Assembly (NCBI GenBank): GCA_963823675.1
Contig: CAWGMT010000026.1
Coordinates: forward strand, 62,001-126,000
Reading direction: 5' to 3'
Length of the DNA: 64,000 nt
From: CAWGMT01 sp963823675
GTDB lineage: Bacteria > Planctomycetota > Planctomycetia > Isosphaerales > Isosphaeraceae
The notes under the pieces are model-generated. The model saw nothing but the letters and a program-made list of their open reading frames with translations, made no database searches and was not told where the DNA came from. A program made the position numbers and the translations under genes. Shown here in pieces: positions 1-8,158 of this stretch (position 1 is the stretch's first letter; each line of letters opens with the position of its first letter).

Positions 1-715
1 CGCGCGCCAGGGCCTGATGGAACGCGCTGGCGGCCTCGTCGAATCGACCTTGCAGCTGCAACACGTTGCCCAGGTTGTTGATCGCGTGGGGCCGCATCGG
101 GCCGACCGAGAGGGCGCGGCGGCAGTGAGCCTCGGCAAGATCAAGCAGGCCCGGATCGCCGATTTCCGTCAGGACTTGCCCGAGATTGGTCAGGGCGATC
201 GGATTGTCGGGCTCGATTCGAAGGGCGGCTTGGAGGGCCAGAGCGGCCTCGCGCCGCCGGTCGAGCGCTTGCAGCGCGTTGGCGAGATTGATCAAGGCTG
301 GCGGGAACCGCGGTTGAAGCCGCAGGGCCTCGCGATAGGCCGATTCGGCTTCGGCGTAACGCGCCTTATCGTGGGCCAGTAAGCCGATGCTGTTCCAGGC
401 CGCGGGGGAGCGGGGATCGATTGCCACGGCCAGCTTCAAGTGGCGATCGGCATCGTCCTTGCTCCCCATCAGGCGCAGGACCTCCCCGAGGTTGCCATGC
501 AACAGTGCGGAACGCGGCCGACCGGTGAGCGCGTGCGCGAAGAATTGCCTCGCCTGGTCGAGGTGGCCGCGCTCGAACATGAGCCCTCCCAGGCCCTCGA
601 GCGCCAGGGGATGGTCCGGCTCGCGGCAGAGGATCTCGCGGTAGACCGCTTCGGCGTCGCCTGAGCGCTTCTGGAGATGCAGGGAGATTGCCCGCGCGAG
701 GAGTTCGTCGCCCAT
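1..715 (-). CDS. Tetratricopeptide-repeat protein, partial (runs off left edge)
   Basis: The minus strand is open from an ATG at 715 to base 1 without a stop, giving at least 238 residues. The protein is a chain of TPR units, for example SIGLLAHDKARYAEAE (about residues 109-124), LINLANALQALDRR (141-154) and INNLGNVLQLQGRFDEA (212-228). TPR arrays are protein-interaction scaffolds. No catalytic domain is visible, but the C-terminus lies outside the window. The start is 6 bases after the stop of the FHA-GAF-PP2C gene on the same strand, so the two are very likely co-transcribed and this protein may be a partner in that signalling unit. No strong ribosome-binding site is seen. Confidence 0.85.
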   Translation of the reverse strand, partial: MGDELLARAISLHLQKRSGDAEAVYREILCREPDHPLALEGLGGLMFERGHLDQARQFFAHALTGRPRSALLHGNLGEVLRLMGSKDDADRHLKLAVAIDPRSPAAWNSIGLLAHDKARYAEAESAYREALRLQPRFPPALINLANALQALDRRREAALALQAALRIEPDNPIALTNLGQVLTEIGDPGLLDLAEAHCRRALSVGPMRPHAINNLGNVLQLQGRFDEAASAFHQALAR

Positions 716-721
716 GGCGTA

Positions 722-2389
722 TCAGGCTCGGGCAAGGCAGACCAGGGTGATGTCATCAAACTGGGGGTGGTCCAGGACGTGCTGTCCGACCGCCTTGACG
801 ATCGTCTCGCCCGCGGCCGAAGCGCCCTTGGGGGCCGATTGGAGCAACCGGCGTATCCCCGGCTCGCCCACGCGGTCGCCCGCCGCATTCATCGCATCGG
901 GGACGCCGTCGGTGTAGAGAATGACGGTCTCCCCGGGCTCGATGTGGGTTTCGGCGGTCTCGTACTGGTAATCGGTCAGGATGGCCAGGGGCAAGCCGGA
1001 GGACGACTTGCCGAATTCCTCGATCCGGCCGTCGCGGCGCTTGATCAGCGGGCACGGGTGGCCGGCGTTGACGACGGAAAGCCGGTGGTGTTCGATATCG
1101 AGATAGACCAGGAGGAACGTGATATAAAGGTCGAGCCCGGCTCCGATCCCCTCTTCGAATTGCCGGTTGAGCTGTTCGACCAGGCGAGCCGGGTCGGGGT
1201 CTCCGCGCAGGAGCAGCTTGACCTCGCCCGAAAGTTTGGCGGCCAGCAGGGCGGCGGGCATGCCCTTGCCGACCACGTCGCCTACGGCGATCGCCCAACG
1301 GGTCGCGGTCGTATTGGTGATCGATCCGACCTGGCCGATGGGAATGAAACCGTAGTAATCGCCGCCGACGTGCCGCGCGGGCTCGTAGTAGGTCCAGAAT
1401 TCATAGCCCGGCAGCGAAGCCGGCCGGTCCGGCAAGAGAGATTGCATCACGAGCCGGGCAAATCGCAGCTCCTGTTCGATCTCGCGCTGATTGAGCAGCG
1501 CTTTGTGCAACTGCGCGAGCTGCACGGCCACGCTGATCTGGTTCGCGACGGTCGCCAGCATGTCGAGATCGTCTTGCTCGAAGCGTCCCTTGCCGTCCTT
1601 GGTGTCGATCTGGATGATCCCCGTCGGTTTTCGAGCTTGATCCAAAAGCGGCGCGCACATCAGCGAGCGGATCAGACTGACCGAAACGCTTTCGCTTTCG
1701 GGAAATTCCTTGAGCACATCCTTGCTGAGTATGGCCTGGCCGTTGTTCATGACCCGGTTGAGGATCGTCTTGCTGATCCGAAGCTCGCCCGTCTCGCCGA
1801 TGCGGGAATGCACCGACTCGGGAACCAGCGTGCCGGTCGCGGGGTCTTTGATCAGGATGAAGCCGCGCTCGGCGCGGGGAAAGATCTCGAAGAGCGATTT
1901 GAAGATCCGCTCGAGAACTTCGCCGAGGACCAAGGTGCTGCCCAGCTCTTCCCCGATCAGGCGCAGCGCGCGCAGCTTGGCTTCGGGTTTGATCAGGGGG
2001 GTGGAACGGTCGCTCTGCTGCGCCAGGTCGATCGCCGCGTAGACCGTCGATTGCTCGTCGCTGTCATCGATTCGAACCACGGTGCTGCTGAAGGAGAGAA
2101 TGACGTCCCCGACCTGAATGACGTTGCCGTTCTCAAGAAACGCCGGCTGGGTCAACCGCCGCGAATCCACAAACGTCCCCCGGGTGCTGCCCATGTCCTT
2201 GAGCTCGAACCCCCCACAGCGCCGCACGATGGCGCAATGTTTTCGGGAGACCGACTTGGGCGGCAACACGATATCGCAGTCGGGATTGCGCCCGATCAGC
2301 ATGAACTCGCGGTCCAGCTTGAACGTCCGCCCGGTCAGGGGACCGGCGATGATCTGTAGCGTGGGGACAATGTTTTGGGAGGAAGCCAT
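722..2389 (-). CDS. FHA-GAF-PP2C (SpoIIE/RsbU-type) serine phosphatase
   Basis: 555 residues with three domains in order. The first is an FHA phosphothreonine-binding domain (about 15-105, with GRNPDCDI, SVSRKHC and GSTRGTF). The second is a GAF sensor domain (about 150-300). The third is a PP2C/SpoIIE phosphatase (about 335-554) with the metal-binding motifs GGDYYGF, GDVVGKGMPAALLAAKL, NAGHPCP, LYTDGV and DDITLV. Proteins of this build dephosphorylate anti-sigma-factor antagonists or kinase substrates in partner-switching networks. The FHA domain suggests recruitment by a Hanks-type Ser/Thr kinase, several of which are encoded in this window. The downstream TPR gene follows after 6 bases. 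All key aspartates of the phosphatase appear present, so it is probably active. Confidence 0.93.
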   Translation of the reverse strand: MASSQNIVPTLQIIAGPLTGRTFKLDREFMLIGRNPDCDIVLPPKSVSRKHCAIVRRCGGFELKDMGSTRGTFVDSRRLTQPAFLENGNVIQVGDVILSFSSTVVRIDDSDEQSTVYAAIDLAQQSDRSTPLIKPEAKLRALRLIGEELGSTLVLGEVLERIFKSLFEIFPRAERGFILIKDPATGTLVPESVHSRIGETGELRISKTILNRVMNNGQAILSKDVLKEFPESESVSVSLIRSLMCAPLLDQARKPTGIIQIDTKDGKGRFEQDDLDMLATVANQISVAVQLAQLHKALLNQREIEQELRFARLVMQSLLPDRPASLPGYEFWTYYEPARHVGGDYYGFIPIGQVGSITNTTATRWAIAVGDVVGKGMPAALLAAKLSGEVKLLLRGDPDPARLVEQLNRQFEEGIGAGLDLYITFLLVYLDIEHHRLSVVNAGHPCPLIKRRDGRIEEFGKSSSGLPLAILTDYQYETAETHIEPGETVILYTDGVPDAMNAAGDRVGEPGIRRLLQSAPKGASAAGETIVKAVGQHVLDHPQFDDITLVCLARA

Positions 2390-2773
2390 GACGTCATACG
2401 CTTTCTGCCAGCGCGTTGCCTGTCATCACCGCGTTTCGACGGCGGACCACGTGGATGTTGAACATTCTACCAAAAACCGACCTGCGATTGGCAGAGTGCT
2501 GCCCTGGCGCTGCAATTCCGACGAAAGCGGCCCAGGCAGCGCCCAGCCCTCAGGGCCCGACGGACCGGCCGCGGGCCTATGGCTGACTCTGCCCTCCAGG
2601 CTCAACGTCATTTCCATCCTTAGCGAATGCCTGGCGATCCGCGAGACGATTCAGCCCGACGGTCGGAGGTCTACGCCCGGTGAGTGAGGCCATCCAGGTG
2701 GCGAGCTGGAGTGAGGAAACGGGCATGCGCCGTGGGGATGACCTCGAAGCTGGCGAGGGGGCCCCTGCGCGGT
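2390..2773. other. Intergenic stretch without a supported gene
   Basis: About 380 bases between the FHA-GAF-PP2C gene and the aspartic-protease-like gene. Short open frames exist on both strands but none shows a recognisable family, codon pattern or ribosome-binding site. The part next to 2389 should hold the promoter of the phosphatase gene. No convincing -35/-10 pair was seen. Confidence 0.5.
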
Positions 2774-3211
2774 TCATTCAATCTCATAGATGGCCCCGCG
2801 GGGATCGCGAGGAACCACCCGCTGGGCCGTGCAGTCAACGAGCAGATCGAGGCCTTCCAGGACCATGGCACCGATCAGGGCGGTGTCGCGCCTGGGTTCC
2901 ACGATCGCGGAGAATGTGTCGTGACGCCCAAGGAGCTTGACGTAGGCACCCTCGGCTTCCCGCCGTTGGACTCTCCGGCCGTCGGCGTAACGCACCTTGG
3001 TTTTATCACCCAGTGGCAGTCCCAGTCGTTTCACGAAAGCCTCCGGCAGCACCAGCTTGGTCGCGCCGGAGTTGACCACGCCCTGAATTGTCTCCCGACG
3101 CACCTGGTCCGGCGGCAACAGACCTCGGCGCACCAGGGCAAGGTCATCGTTGTTGGCAACCTCGATCTCGACGCTAAAGCGTCCCACGCCGTTGGCTCCT
3201 TTGGCTGGCAT
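2774..3211 (-). CDS. Clan AA retropepsin-like aspartic protease homologue with altered active-site Asp
   Basis: 145 residues. The middle carries a pepsin-like flap of the small bacterial retropepsin-like family, VVNSGATKLVLP (about 46-57), followed by a hydrophobic ALIGAMVLEGLDL segment matching the second psi-loop. The family signature is D-T/S-G-A, with Asp supplying the catalytic acid. Here the residue is Asn47 (codon AAC), so the protein as written should be catalytically dead or altered. The rest of the fold, including the strand RVVPRDPRGAIYEIE at the C-terminus, looks intact and of normal length. No obvious partner gene. It could be a binding-only relative, or the Asn could be a single-base error (GAC to AAC). 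Confidence 0.75.
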   Translation of the reverse strand: MPAKGANGVGRFSVEIEVANNDDLALVRRGLLPPDQVRRETIQGVVNSGATKLVLPEAFVKRLGLPLGDKTKVRYADGRRVQRREAEGAYVKLLGRHDTFSAIVEPRRDTALIGAMVLEGLDLLVDCTAQRVVPRDPRGAIYEIE

Positions 3212-3624
3212 CGCCCTCCTCCTTCCACTCGCCCATCGATGCTTTTTCCCGCTGATTGGATTCTATGCGGATGGACGAAACCGAGCAACAACGCCAACGG
3301 ACGCACGCGCGACGCACCATGGATCGGAGCCGCCGTTGCCGTTCTGCCGGAAAAGGAAGCCTGGGAAAAGTGCACACCGCCACGCAGTGGCGGGCAAAGC
3401 TCGGCCGGAACGCCTCCGGCTTCCGGTTGATCAGCCGCGGTCAGGACACCAGAATGGAGTCATGCGCCGAGGCCAAGGGCGGCGCGCCCCGCTCACCGAG
3501 CGGGCTGCTCGGCCCCGAGCCTGTAACTCCAAAGCCCGACTCACAGCAGCAACGAGCGAACCATCCCGAATGGCGCCTGAACGAGTCACGCCGCCCAGAG
3601 CGGTATGCACGAGATGAGATACCG
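3212..3624. other. Intergenic stretch upstream of the SGNH pair
   Basis: About 410 bases between divergently oriented genes. The frame of the downstream SGNH gene stays open leftward to 3256, but this upstream part is rich in Arg/Pro, lacks a signal or domain, and has no ribosome-binding site, so it was not included in the gene. It should contain the promoters for both flanking genes. No specific site could be supported. Confidence 0.4.
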
Positions 3625-4962
3625 ATGAAAACTCTGTTCAGGATGAAGCGATCGAGCGCCGAGCGCCAGCGCCTCTTCCCATTCCTTGATCGAAGCAGGC
3701 GCCGGGATCGGTGGTTCAAACGCGCGATCCTCGTAGTCACCGGCCTTGTGATCGCGGCGCTTCTTGTGGTCCTGCCGAGGGGACGATACGTGGTGGCGTC
3801 GTTGTCCTCGGAGGCGCGCCAGGCCGCGCTGGCCACGATCGGCGTGCCGGTTCCGCGATCCGAGGTCAACGATCGCTGGCGGCGCTCTCGGCTTCAAGGG
3901 ATCGAAGATTCCCGGCGCGCGCATCAGGCCATGTACCTGGACGTCGATGAACCGTACCGGCGGCTGATGCGGTATTCGGGGCTTGACCCTGAGCATGGCC
4001 TCTTGCGATGGGGGAATTACGACCGGACCCTGCTCCTGCCTTCCAAAGTCTTCGAACCGGACGACTCCGGGCGGTCATACCGGCTGCGGCCCTGTGTGCG
4101 GTCGGTCTGGGTCCGCAACTTGACGCTGCGGTCAGGAGTTCTCATGTTCTTCCTCGTCCCGGATGAGCCCGGCCTGGCCGAGGCCGTGAAGGGAACGTCG
4201 GGGATCAAGGTCGAAGGATCGCAACAAACGACCAACTCCTGGGGCCTGCGCGGGCCGGAGCCCGACCTGGAGGCACCCCTGCGGGGCCTCGTGCTGGGTG
4301 ACTCATTCATGCAGGGATTGTTCATCGGCGACGACCAGACGCCGCCGGAATCGCTGCGGCGCTATCTCGAAACCCAGCTCAAGACGCGCGTCTCGATCCT
4401 GAACACCGGCCACCTCGGCTACTCGTGCGAGCAGTATTACTACTCGCTCTTGGCCTTCGCCGAGCGGTTCCGTCCGCAGTTCGTCGTCGTGAGCATCTTC
4501 GCCAACGACTTCGGCGACGTGTTCGAGGTCCCGCAGGGGCGCGGCGACTGGGAGGAAGGCGCTTACTGGCTCGATAAGATCGTCGAGTTCTGCCGGTCGC
4601 GGCAACTGATGCAGCTTTTCGTCGCCGTTCCCCTGGAAACCCAGATGTTCGCCAAGCGCAAGACCGAGTTCTACCCCGGTCGGATAACGAATATGTTGCA
4701 AGTCAGCGGCACGGAGTACATGAATCCGGTGGAGGAATTCGTCAATGCTCATCTGGAAATCGTCAATGAAGGGGAGCGGCTGGGCCGGCGGCCGCCTGGG
4801 TGTCCGTTGTTCAACGTCGAGATCCATGACGGTCACTTTTCAGCGCTCGGCTCCCAGGTGTGGGCGGCGGCCGTGGGACGGCGATTGACGCTTCTCCTGG
4901 AACGGAAACGCCTGAGCACCCTCACCAACGCGAGCGTCGGTAAAGGGCAAACCCACAACTGA
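3625..4962 (+). CDS. Membrane-anchored SGNH/GDSL hydrolase-like protein, copy 1
   Basis: 445 residues from ATG 3625. This start places one transmembrane helix at about 33-52, preceded by a basic N-terminus typical of a type II anchor. The SGNH signatures are LVLGDSFMQG (Gly225-Asp-Ser227, nucleophile block I), FANDFGD (about 292-298, block III Asn) and DGHFSALGSQVW (about 402-413, block V with the catalytic Asp/His). Related proteins are esterases or O-acyl transferases acting on carbohydrates at the cell surface, so polysaccharide acylation or deacylation is plausible but unproven. A close paralogue follows 8 bases downstream, so the two form an operon from a tandem duplication. The frame is open upstream to 3256, but no start there is better supported. 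Confidence 0.8.
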   Translation: MKTLFRMKRSSAERQRLFPFLDRSRRRDRWFKRAILVVTGLVIAALLVVLPRGRYVVASLSSEARQAALATIGVPVPRSEVNDRWRRSRLQGIEDSRRAHQAMYLDVDEPYRRLMRYSGLDPEHGLLRWGNYDRTLLLPSKVFEPDDSGRSYRLRPCVRSVWVRNLTLRSGVLMFFLVPDEPGLAEAVKGTSGIKVEGSQQTTNSWGLRGPEPDLEAPLRGLVLGDSFMQGLFIGDDQTPPESLRRYLETQLKTRVSILNTGHLGYSCEQYYYSLLAFAERFRPQFVVVSIFANDFGDVFEVPQGRGDWEEGAYWLDKIVEFCRSRQLMQLFVAVPLETQMFAKRKTEFYPGRITNMLQVSGTEYMNPVEEFVNAHLEIVNEGERLGRRPPGCPLFNVEIHDGHFSALGSQVWAAAVGRRLTLLLERKRLSTLTNASVGKGQTHN

Positions 4963-4970
4963 TCCTTCCC

Positions 4971-6371
4971 ATGACCACCTTGATCGAACGCGATCGACTC
5001 GGGACCCAGGCAACGAGCCGGAGGCAAGGGCGGCCAGGTCTTGCCTGGGCACGCCTCAAGTGGCGGCGGCCGAAGCGCGATCGGCAGGGGGAGCTTGGCT
5101 TTTACCGCCGAGCGCGGCGGCTCGATCGCTGGTTCAAGATGGGAATCGCCGCCGGCACGATCGCACTCGTGGCGATCCTGCTTGCGGCGCCGGCGCCGGG
5201 CCGCTACCTGGCGAGCTGGGCGGCCGTGCACGCGCGGTGGCTGGCCCTGCGGTCGATCGGTCTGGAACCAGATCGAAGCGAAATCGATGACGACTGGCGG
5301 CGCAAGCGGCTCTTCGACATCGCGGCGTCCCAGTCGAAGCTCGCCAGCAGCTTCGCCGAGTATGACGAGGCCGGTCAACGTGTCCTGCGGCTCGCGGGGC
5401 TGGACCCGGACCACGTCCTGATCCGCTGGGGAAACTTCAACCGCACGGTCCTCTTGCCATCGACGGTCTTCGAGGCTGATGACTCAGGGCGGTCCTACCG
5501 TTTCCGGCCCAACGTGCGTTCGATCTGGGTGAGCAACTTCCCCATGAAGGGAGATGTCAAGGCGTATTTCCAGGTACCCGCCACGCCGGCCGTCGCGGAG
5601 CTGATTTCGGGGACCGGCGCGATGGTCGTCGACGGCTCGATCCAGACGACCAACTCATGGGGCCTGCGCGGCCCTGAGCCGAATCCGGACGCGCCCTGGC
5701 GCGGCATCGTCCTGGGCGATTCTTACATGCAGGGCCTCTTCGTGGGCGATGACCAAACCCCGACCGAGTGCTTGAAGCGCGACCTCAAAAAAAGGCTCGA
5801 AGCCGAGGTCGAAATCCTCAATACGGGCCACCTCGGCTACTCGCCCGAACAGTACTACTACACCCTGAAGGCGTACGCCGACCGATTCCCATCCCAGTTT
5901 GTTGTCGTCAGCTTCTTTGCCAACGATTTCGGCGATCTCTTCGAGGTATTGGAGGGCAGGGGGGACTGGGAGGAAAGTGCTTACTGGCTGAACCAGATCT
6001 TTCAGTTCTGCAATGCCAGGGCGATGCTCTGCCTGTTTGTTCCGGCTCCGTGGGTCAATCAGATCGACGGCGTGGTGCAGCCCGGGTTTTATCCCGGGAT
6101 GGCTTCGAATAGGCTGGACGTGTCCGGGATGAAGTACCTTGACCCGTTCGACGCCTTTGTCGATGCCCACCTGGCCGCGTGCAACGAAGCCGCGCGGAAC
6201 GGGAGCCCGCTCTCGGCCAGCCCCTTGTTTCACGGACGGATCGGGGACGGCCACTTTTCGGCCCAGGGGTGCGAGGTCTGGGCGGCCGCGGTGGGCCAGC
6301 GGATGTTTGATCTGATCATGCAGCGGCAATTGGGGCTGCTCAATAACCGGAGCGGGAGCCTCGCGCGATGA
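4971..6371 (+). CDS. Membrane-anchored SGNH/GDSL hydrolase-like protein, copy 2
   Basis: 466 residues, colinear with the preceding gene over its whole length. It has a basic N-terminus, one transmembrane helix (about 57-75), a conserved RWGNFNRTVLLPS segment, the nucleophile block VLGDSYMQGLF (Asp250-Ser251), block III FFANDFGD, and block V GDGHFSAQGCEVW. All catalytic positions are retained in both copies, so both may be active, perhaps on different substrates. It starts 8 bases after the stop of copy 1 and is probably co-transcribed. Membership of the SGNH superfamily is clear from the motifs. The substrate cannot be told from sequence alone. Confidence 0.82.
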   Translation: MTTLIERDRLGTQATSRRQGRPGLAWARLKWRRPKRDRQGELGFYRRARRLDRWFKMGIAAGTIALVAILLAAPAPGRYLASWAAVHARWLALRSIGLEPDRSEIDDDWRRKRLFDIAASQSKLASSFAEYDEAGQRVLRLAGLDPDHVLIRWGNFNRTVLLPSTVFEADDSGRSYRFRPNVRSIWVSNFPMKGDVKAYFQVPATPAVAELISGTGAMVVDGSIQTTNSWGLRGPEPNPDAPWRGIVLGDSYMQGLFVGDDQTPTECLKRDLKKRLEAEVEILNTGHLGYSPEQYYYTLKAYADRFPSQFVVVSFFANDFGDLFEVLEGRGDWEESAYWLNQIFQFCNARAMLCLFVPAPWVNQIDGVVQPGFYPGMASNRLDVSGMKYLDPFDAFVDAHLAACNEAARNGSPLSASPLFHGRIGDGHFSAQGCEVWAAAVGQRMFDLIMQRQLGLLNNRSGSLAR

Positions 6372-6540
6372 ACAGTTGGGACAGCCTCGTGACTGGGTGC
6401 GTCCCCGTTAAGTCGCGAGCCATCTCCCCCCCTTGTGAAGGAGGGGCGAGGGTGGCGCGGCGAAAAGTTGGGCTTGCACGGCTCCTGAGAACCTTTGGCC
6501 ACGCGCAGCTTTTGTTGCGCTTCGAGGTCGCGTTTGTTGT

Positions 6541-6692
6541 GCGCGGGTCTCCTGACCCCGCACGAGTGCCCGACCGAAGGTCTCCGTACTTCGGAGTGTG
6601 CTTTGAGAGCGCGCATGCCTTTGGATACAGGGCTTATGACGAGATCGGGAGACCTTCGGTCAGGTATCCCGGCGGGGTCGTGAGACCCGCGC
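6541..6692. repeat. 152-bp palindromic element with 45-bp imperfect inverted arms
   Basis: The left arm (6541-6585) starts GCGCGGGTCTC and ends GACCGAAGGTCTCC. The right arm (6648-6692) is its reverse complement with about 8 mismatches in 45 and no gaps. The 62-base centre holds no gene. The element ends about 28 bases from the point where a vapC-like toxin gene breaks off, so it may be a non-autonomous insertion (MITE-like) or a product of rearrangement. It occupies most of the otherwise empty stretch 6372-6719. Confidence 0.75.
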
Positions 6693-6719
6693 CGAACACT
6701 CGGAGGCTTGGCGCCTTCA

Positions 6720-6818
6720 TCAATCGAAACCGGACGAACGCCAAAAGAAGCGATGGGCCAAGCCCGAGGGGCGGCGCAAGTGAACGGAAAGGATATTGGT
6801 GTCCAGGAGAAAGCTCAT
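6720..6818 (-). pseudogene. Truncated VapC (PIN-domain) toxin
   Basis: The ATG at 6818 overlaps the stop of the preceding antitoxin-like gene (TCAT on the plus strand, i.e. ATGA). It opens a 32-codon frame beginning MSFLLDTNILSVHLRRPSGL. This is the characteristic N-terminus of VapC-type PIN ribonucleases (LLDTNIL holds the first catalytic Asp). The frame stops at 6720 after FFWRSSGFD, whereas the family is about 130-140 residues long. The sequence beyond is a palindromic element. The toxin is therefore a remnant and cannot be active. The 4-base overlap shows it was once translationally coupled to the upstream antitoxin gene. Confidence 0.75.
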
Positions 6819-7123
6819 TCAGGGACCTCGCGCCGAGTTTCTAGCTTGCGATCCCGATAGATCTCTTCCAGAATACGATCATCCTCCTCCGTCCACGAAT
6901 CCGCCAACATCCCCGCGGCCGTTCGCTTGGAACCGGGCTGCCATCCGGGTGGTGGTCCCGGGAGTTTCTTGGGTGATTTACGCGGCCCGATCTCCTCATC
7001 GCATGGAACTGGTGCGGGCGAAGCCATTACAATCAGTTCCACAGCTTGGCCGTCTAACAGGCCAAGGTCTTCCGTCACCTCGATGAATTTGCCGTGGACA
7101 ATTCCGTGCAAGACTTTGGTCAT
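6815..7123 (-). CDS. AF2212/DUF104-like antitoxin, second of a tandem pair
   Basis: 102 residues from the ATG at 7123. The N-terminal half (MTKVLHGIVHGKFIEVTEDL, then LLDGQAVELIV) is a small beta-rich domain resembling DUF104/AF2212-like antitoxins. The C-terminal half is charged and helical (SWTEEDDRILEEIYRDRK), as expected of a toxin-binding tail. The start overlaps the stop of the upstream paralogue by 4 bases, and its own stop overlaps the start of the truncated vapC by 4 bases. This is classic coupled TA architecture. Because the toxin is cut short, the antitoxin now appears orphaned. Confidence 0.65.
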   Translation of the reverse strand: MTKVLHGIVHGKFIEVTEDLGLLDGQAVELIVMASPAPVPCDEEIGPRKSPKKLPGPPPGWQPGSKRTAAGMLADSWTEEDDRILEEIYRDRKLETRREVPE

Positions 7124-7344
7124 CGCATGCCCCCTTTGCGTTCTTGGTGAATCTGCTCCATGATTGTATCCCACTCGGGGGCGTCAGCGAGGGCTTCGGC
7201 CGTCTGCAAAATGCCCTCGCCCCATTTCCGGGCGAGTGGGACGATCGTCACTTGGACCTCGACTTCCTGGCCCTCGGCCAAGGCGGGGTCTTCGTGGAGT
7301 TCGACGGTCTTGCCGCGGACTCTGCCATGCAGTGACTCGGTCAT
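7120..7344 (-). CDS. AF2212/DUF104-like antitoxin, first of a tandem pair
   Basis: 74 residues. The start MTESLHGRVRGKTVELHEDP aligns directly with that of the next gene (MTKVLHGIVHGKFIEVTEDL), followed by AEGQEVEVQVTIVP and a helical, charged C-terminus (WDTIMEQIHQERKGGMR). Its stop overlaps the ATG of the next gene by 4 bases, so the two are translationally coupled. Two antitoxin-like genes in front of one toxin remnant suggests a duplicated antitoxin, or one antitoxin that has lost its own toxin. The family assignment is by pattern and is moderately secure. Confidence 0.6.
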   Translation of the reverse strand: MTESLHGRVRGKTVELHEDPALAEGQEVEVQVTIVPLARKWGEGILQTAEALADAPEWDTIMEQIHQERKGGMR

Positions 7345-7576
7345 GATTCCTCCTCGCGCCCGTTGTCTGGTTTCATTTTACGCGGCCTCCTCTTCGGCTT
7401 GGCGTCTTCAGTGCTACCCCGGCGGGCGCAGATCCGAGACTCCCAGACACCCACTTTCGATTGGCGGTGTGCCCCGATGTCTCGCCGCCCGACGACCGTT
7501 TTGCAAATCCGGCCGACTGGTCTTATGTAAAAGCACTCTCGAGCGATTTGACGGCCCGACGGCTCGGGCGCCGTGA

Positions 7577-7846
7577 AGTCAGCAATTACCCAACGAGCCG
7601 GAACTCTCCATCGAAGCCGTCGTCCGCAACGGACGGTTCGCTTCCGTTGATGACGCCATGGCCGAGGCCGCACGCCTGTTGCTACGCGAGTTGGGCCGCC
7701 TGGCGCACGCGGCAACCGACGCTGCCACACCCGCCCTCGGTTCGATCGGTGCGATGCGTGACGATGCCGATTTGCTCGACTAGGCCGTCGAGCACGCCAT
7801 GAAGGTCCGCGAGGAGCGGCCTTGGTGGCTGAGCGGCGTTGAATAA
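7577..7846 (+). pseudogene. ParD/RHH-like antitoxin, broken (lost start, internal TAG)
   Basis: A frame running from SQQLPNEPELSIEAVVRNGR through FASVDDAMAEAARLLLRE to DDADLLD, then TAG at 7781, then continuing in the same frame as AVEHAMKVREERPWWLSGVE to TAA at 7846. The NGRFASVDDAMAEAARLLL stretch is typical of ribbon-helix-helix or ParD-like antitoxins paired with PIN toxins. The TAG falls where the family usually has Gln (CAG to TAG is one change). No start codon is in frame: TGA stands directly before the first recognisable codon. The 3' end overlaps a vapC-like remnant, matching antitoxin-toxin order. Confidence 0.65.
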
Positions 7847-8158
7847 GGCCCTGCTCGACACCGACATCGATTCCGACATCCTCAAATCCATCAACCAGAC
7901 AGTTACTCGCAACGCGACTGCGTATCGGTTGGCCATGGGCCGCCTCTCATTCGAAGAGTCCCATCGAACTATAGTTTCGTCACGATCTTCCGACGCCACG
8001 TGCTCGGAGATCGGGAACGTGATGTCGCCGTCGTCGCTCCACGCTCGATCCGCTGGGTTGCAATCGAGGACTAGGCCGACGCCCTTGCCGGAATTATACC
8101 TGTCGCCCACCCAATCAATCGCCCGCCGTTCCTCAGCCGTCAGTGTCAGGGAGTACAC
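7682..8158 (-). CDS. Small hypothetical protein, conserved N-terminal part only
   Basis: From the GTG at 8158 (an in-frame ATG at 8254 is also possible) the first 60 residues look real. They contain SLTLTAEERRAIDWVGDRY, then ADRAWSDDGDITFPISEHVA. This resembles a family of about 80-100-residue hypothetical proteins common in planctomycetes, seen here only by eye. Beyond HVA the frame runs antisense through the broken antitoxin and toxin remnants and shows no conservation, so the real gene probably ended near 7969 (a TAG in a shifted frame) and has been fused to junk by a frameshift or rearrangement. Function unknown. Confidence 0.35.
   Translation of the reverse strand: MYSLTLTAEERRAIDWVGDRYNSGKGVGLVLDCNPADRAWSDDGDITFPISEHVASEDRDETIVRWDSSNERRPMANRYAVALRVTVWLMDLRMSESMSVSSRALFNAAQPPRPLLADLHGVLDGLVEQIGIVTHRTDRTEGGCGSVGCRVRQAAQLA
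7839..7952 (+). pseudogene. VapC (PIN) toxin N-terminal remnant
   Basis: Beginning at a TTG that overlaps the end of the broken antitoxin by 8 bases, the frame reads NKALLDTDIDSDILKSINQ, then TVTRNATAYRLAMGRLSF. This matches the start of VapC-type PIN toxins (LLDTDI carries the first catalytic Asp). After about 38 residues the similarity stops abruptly. The same DNA beyond encodes, on the other strand, the end of an unrelated small protein. The remaining three-quarters of the toxin, including the other catalytic acids, is absent. Confidence 0.6.

Noticed and set aside
677..2359. 560-codon open frame on the plus strand
   Set aside because: Exactly antisense to the FHA-GAF-PP2C gene. It has no domain pattern and exists because of high GC in the third codon position of the real gene.
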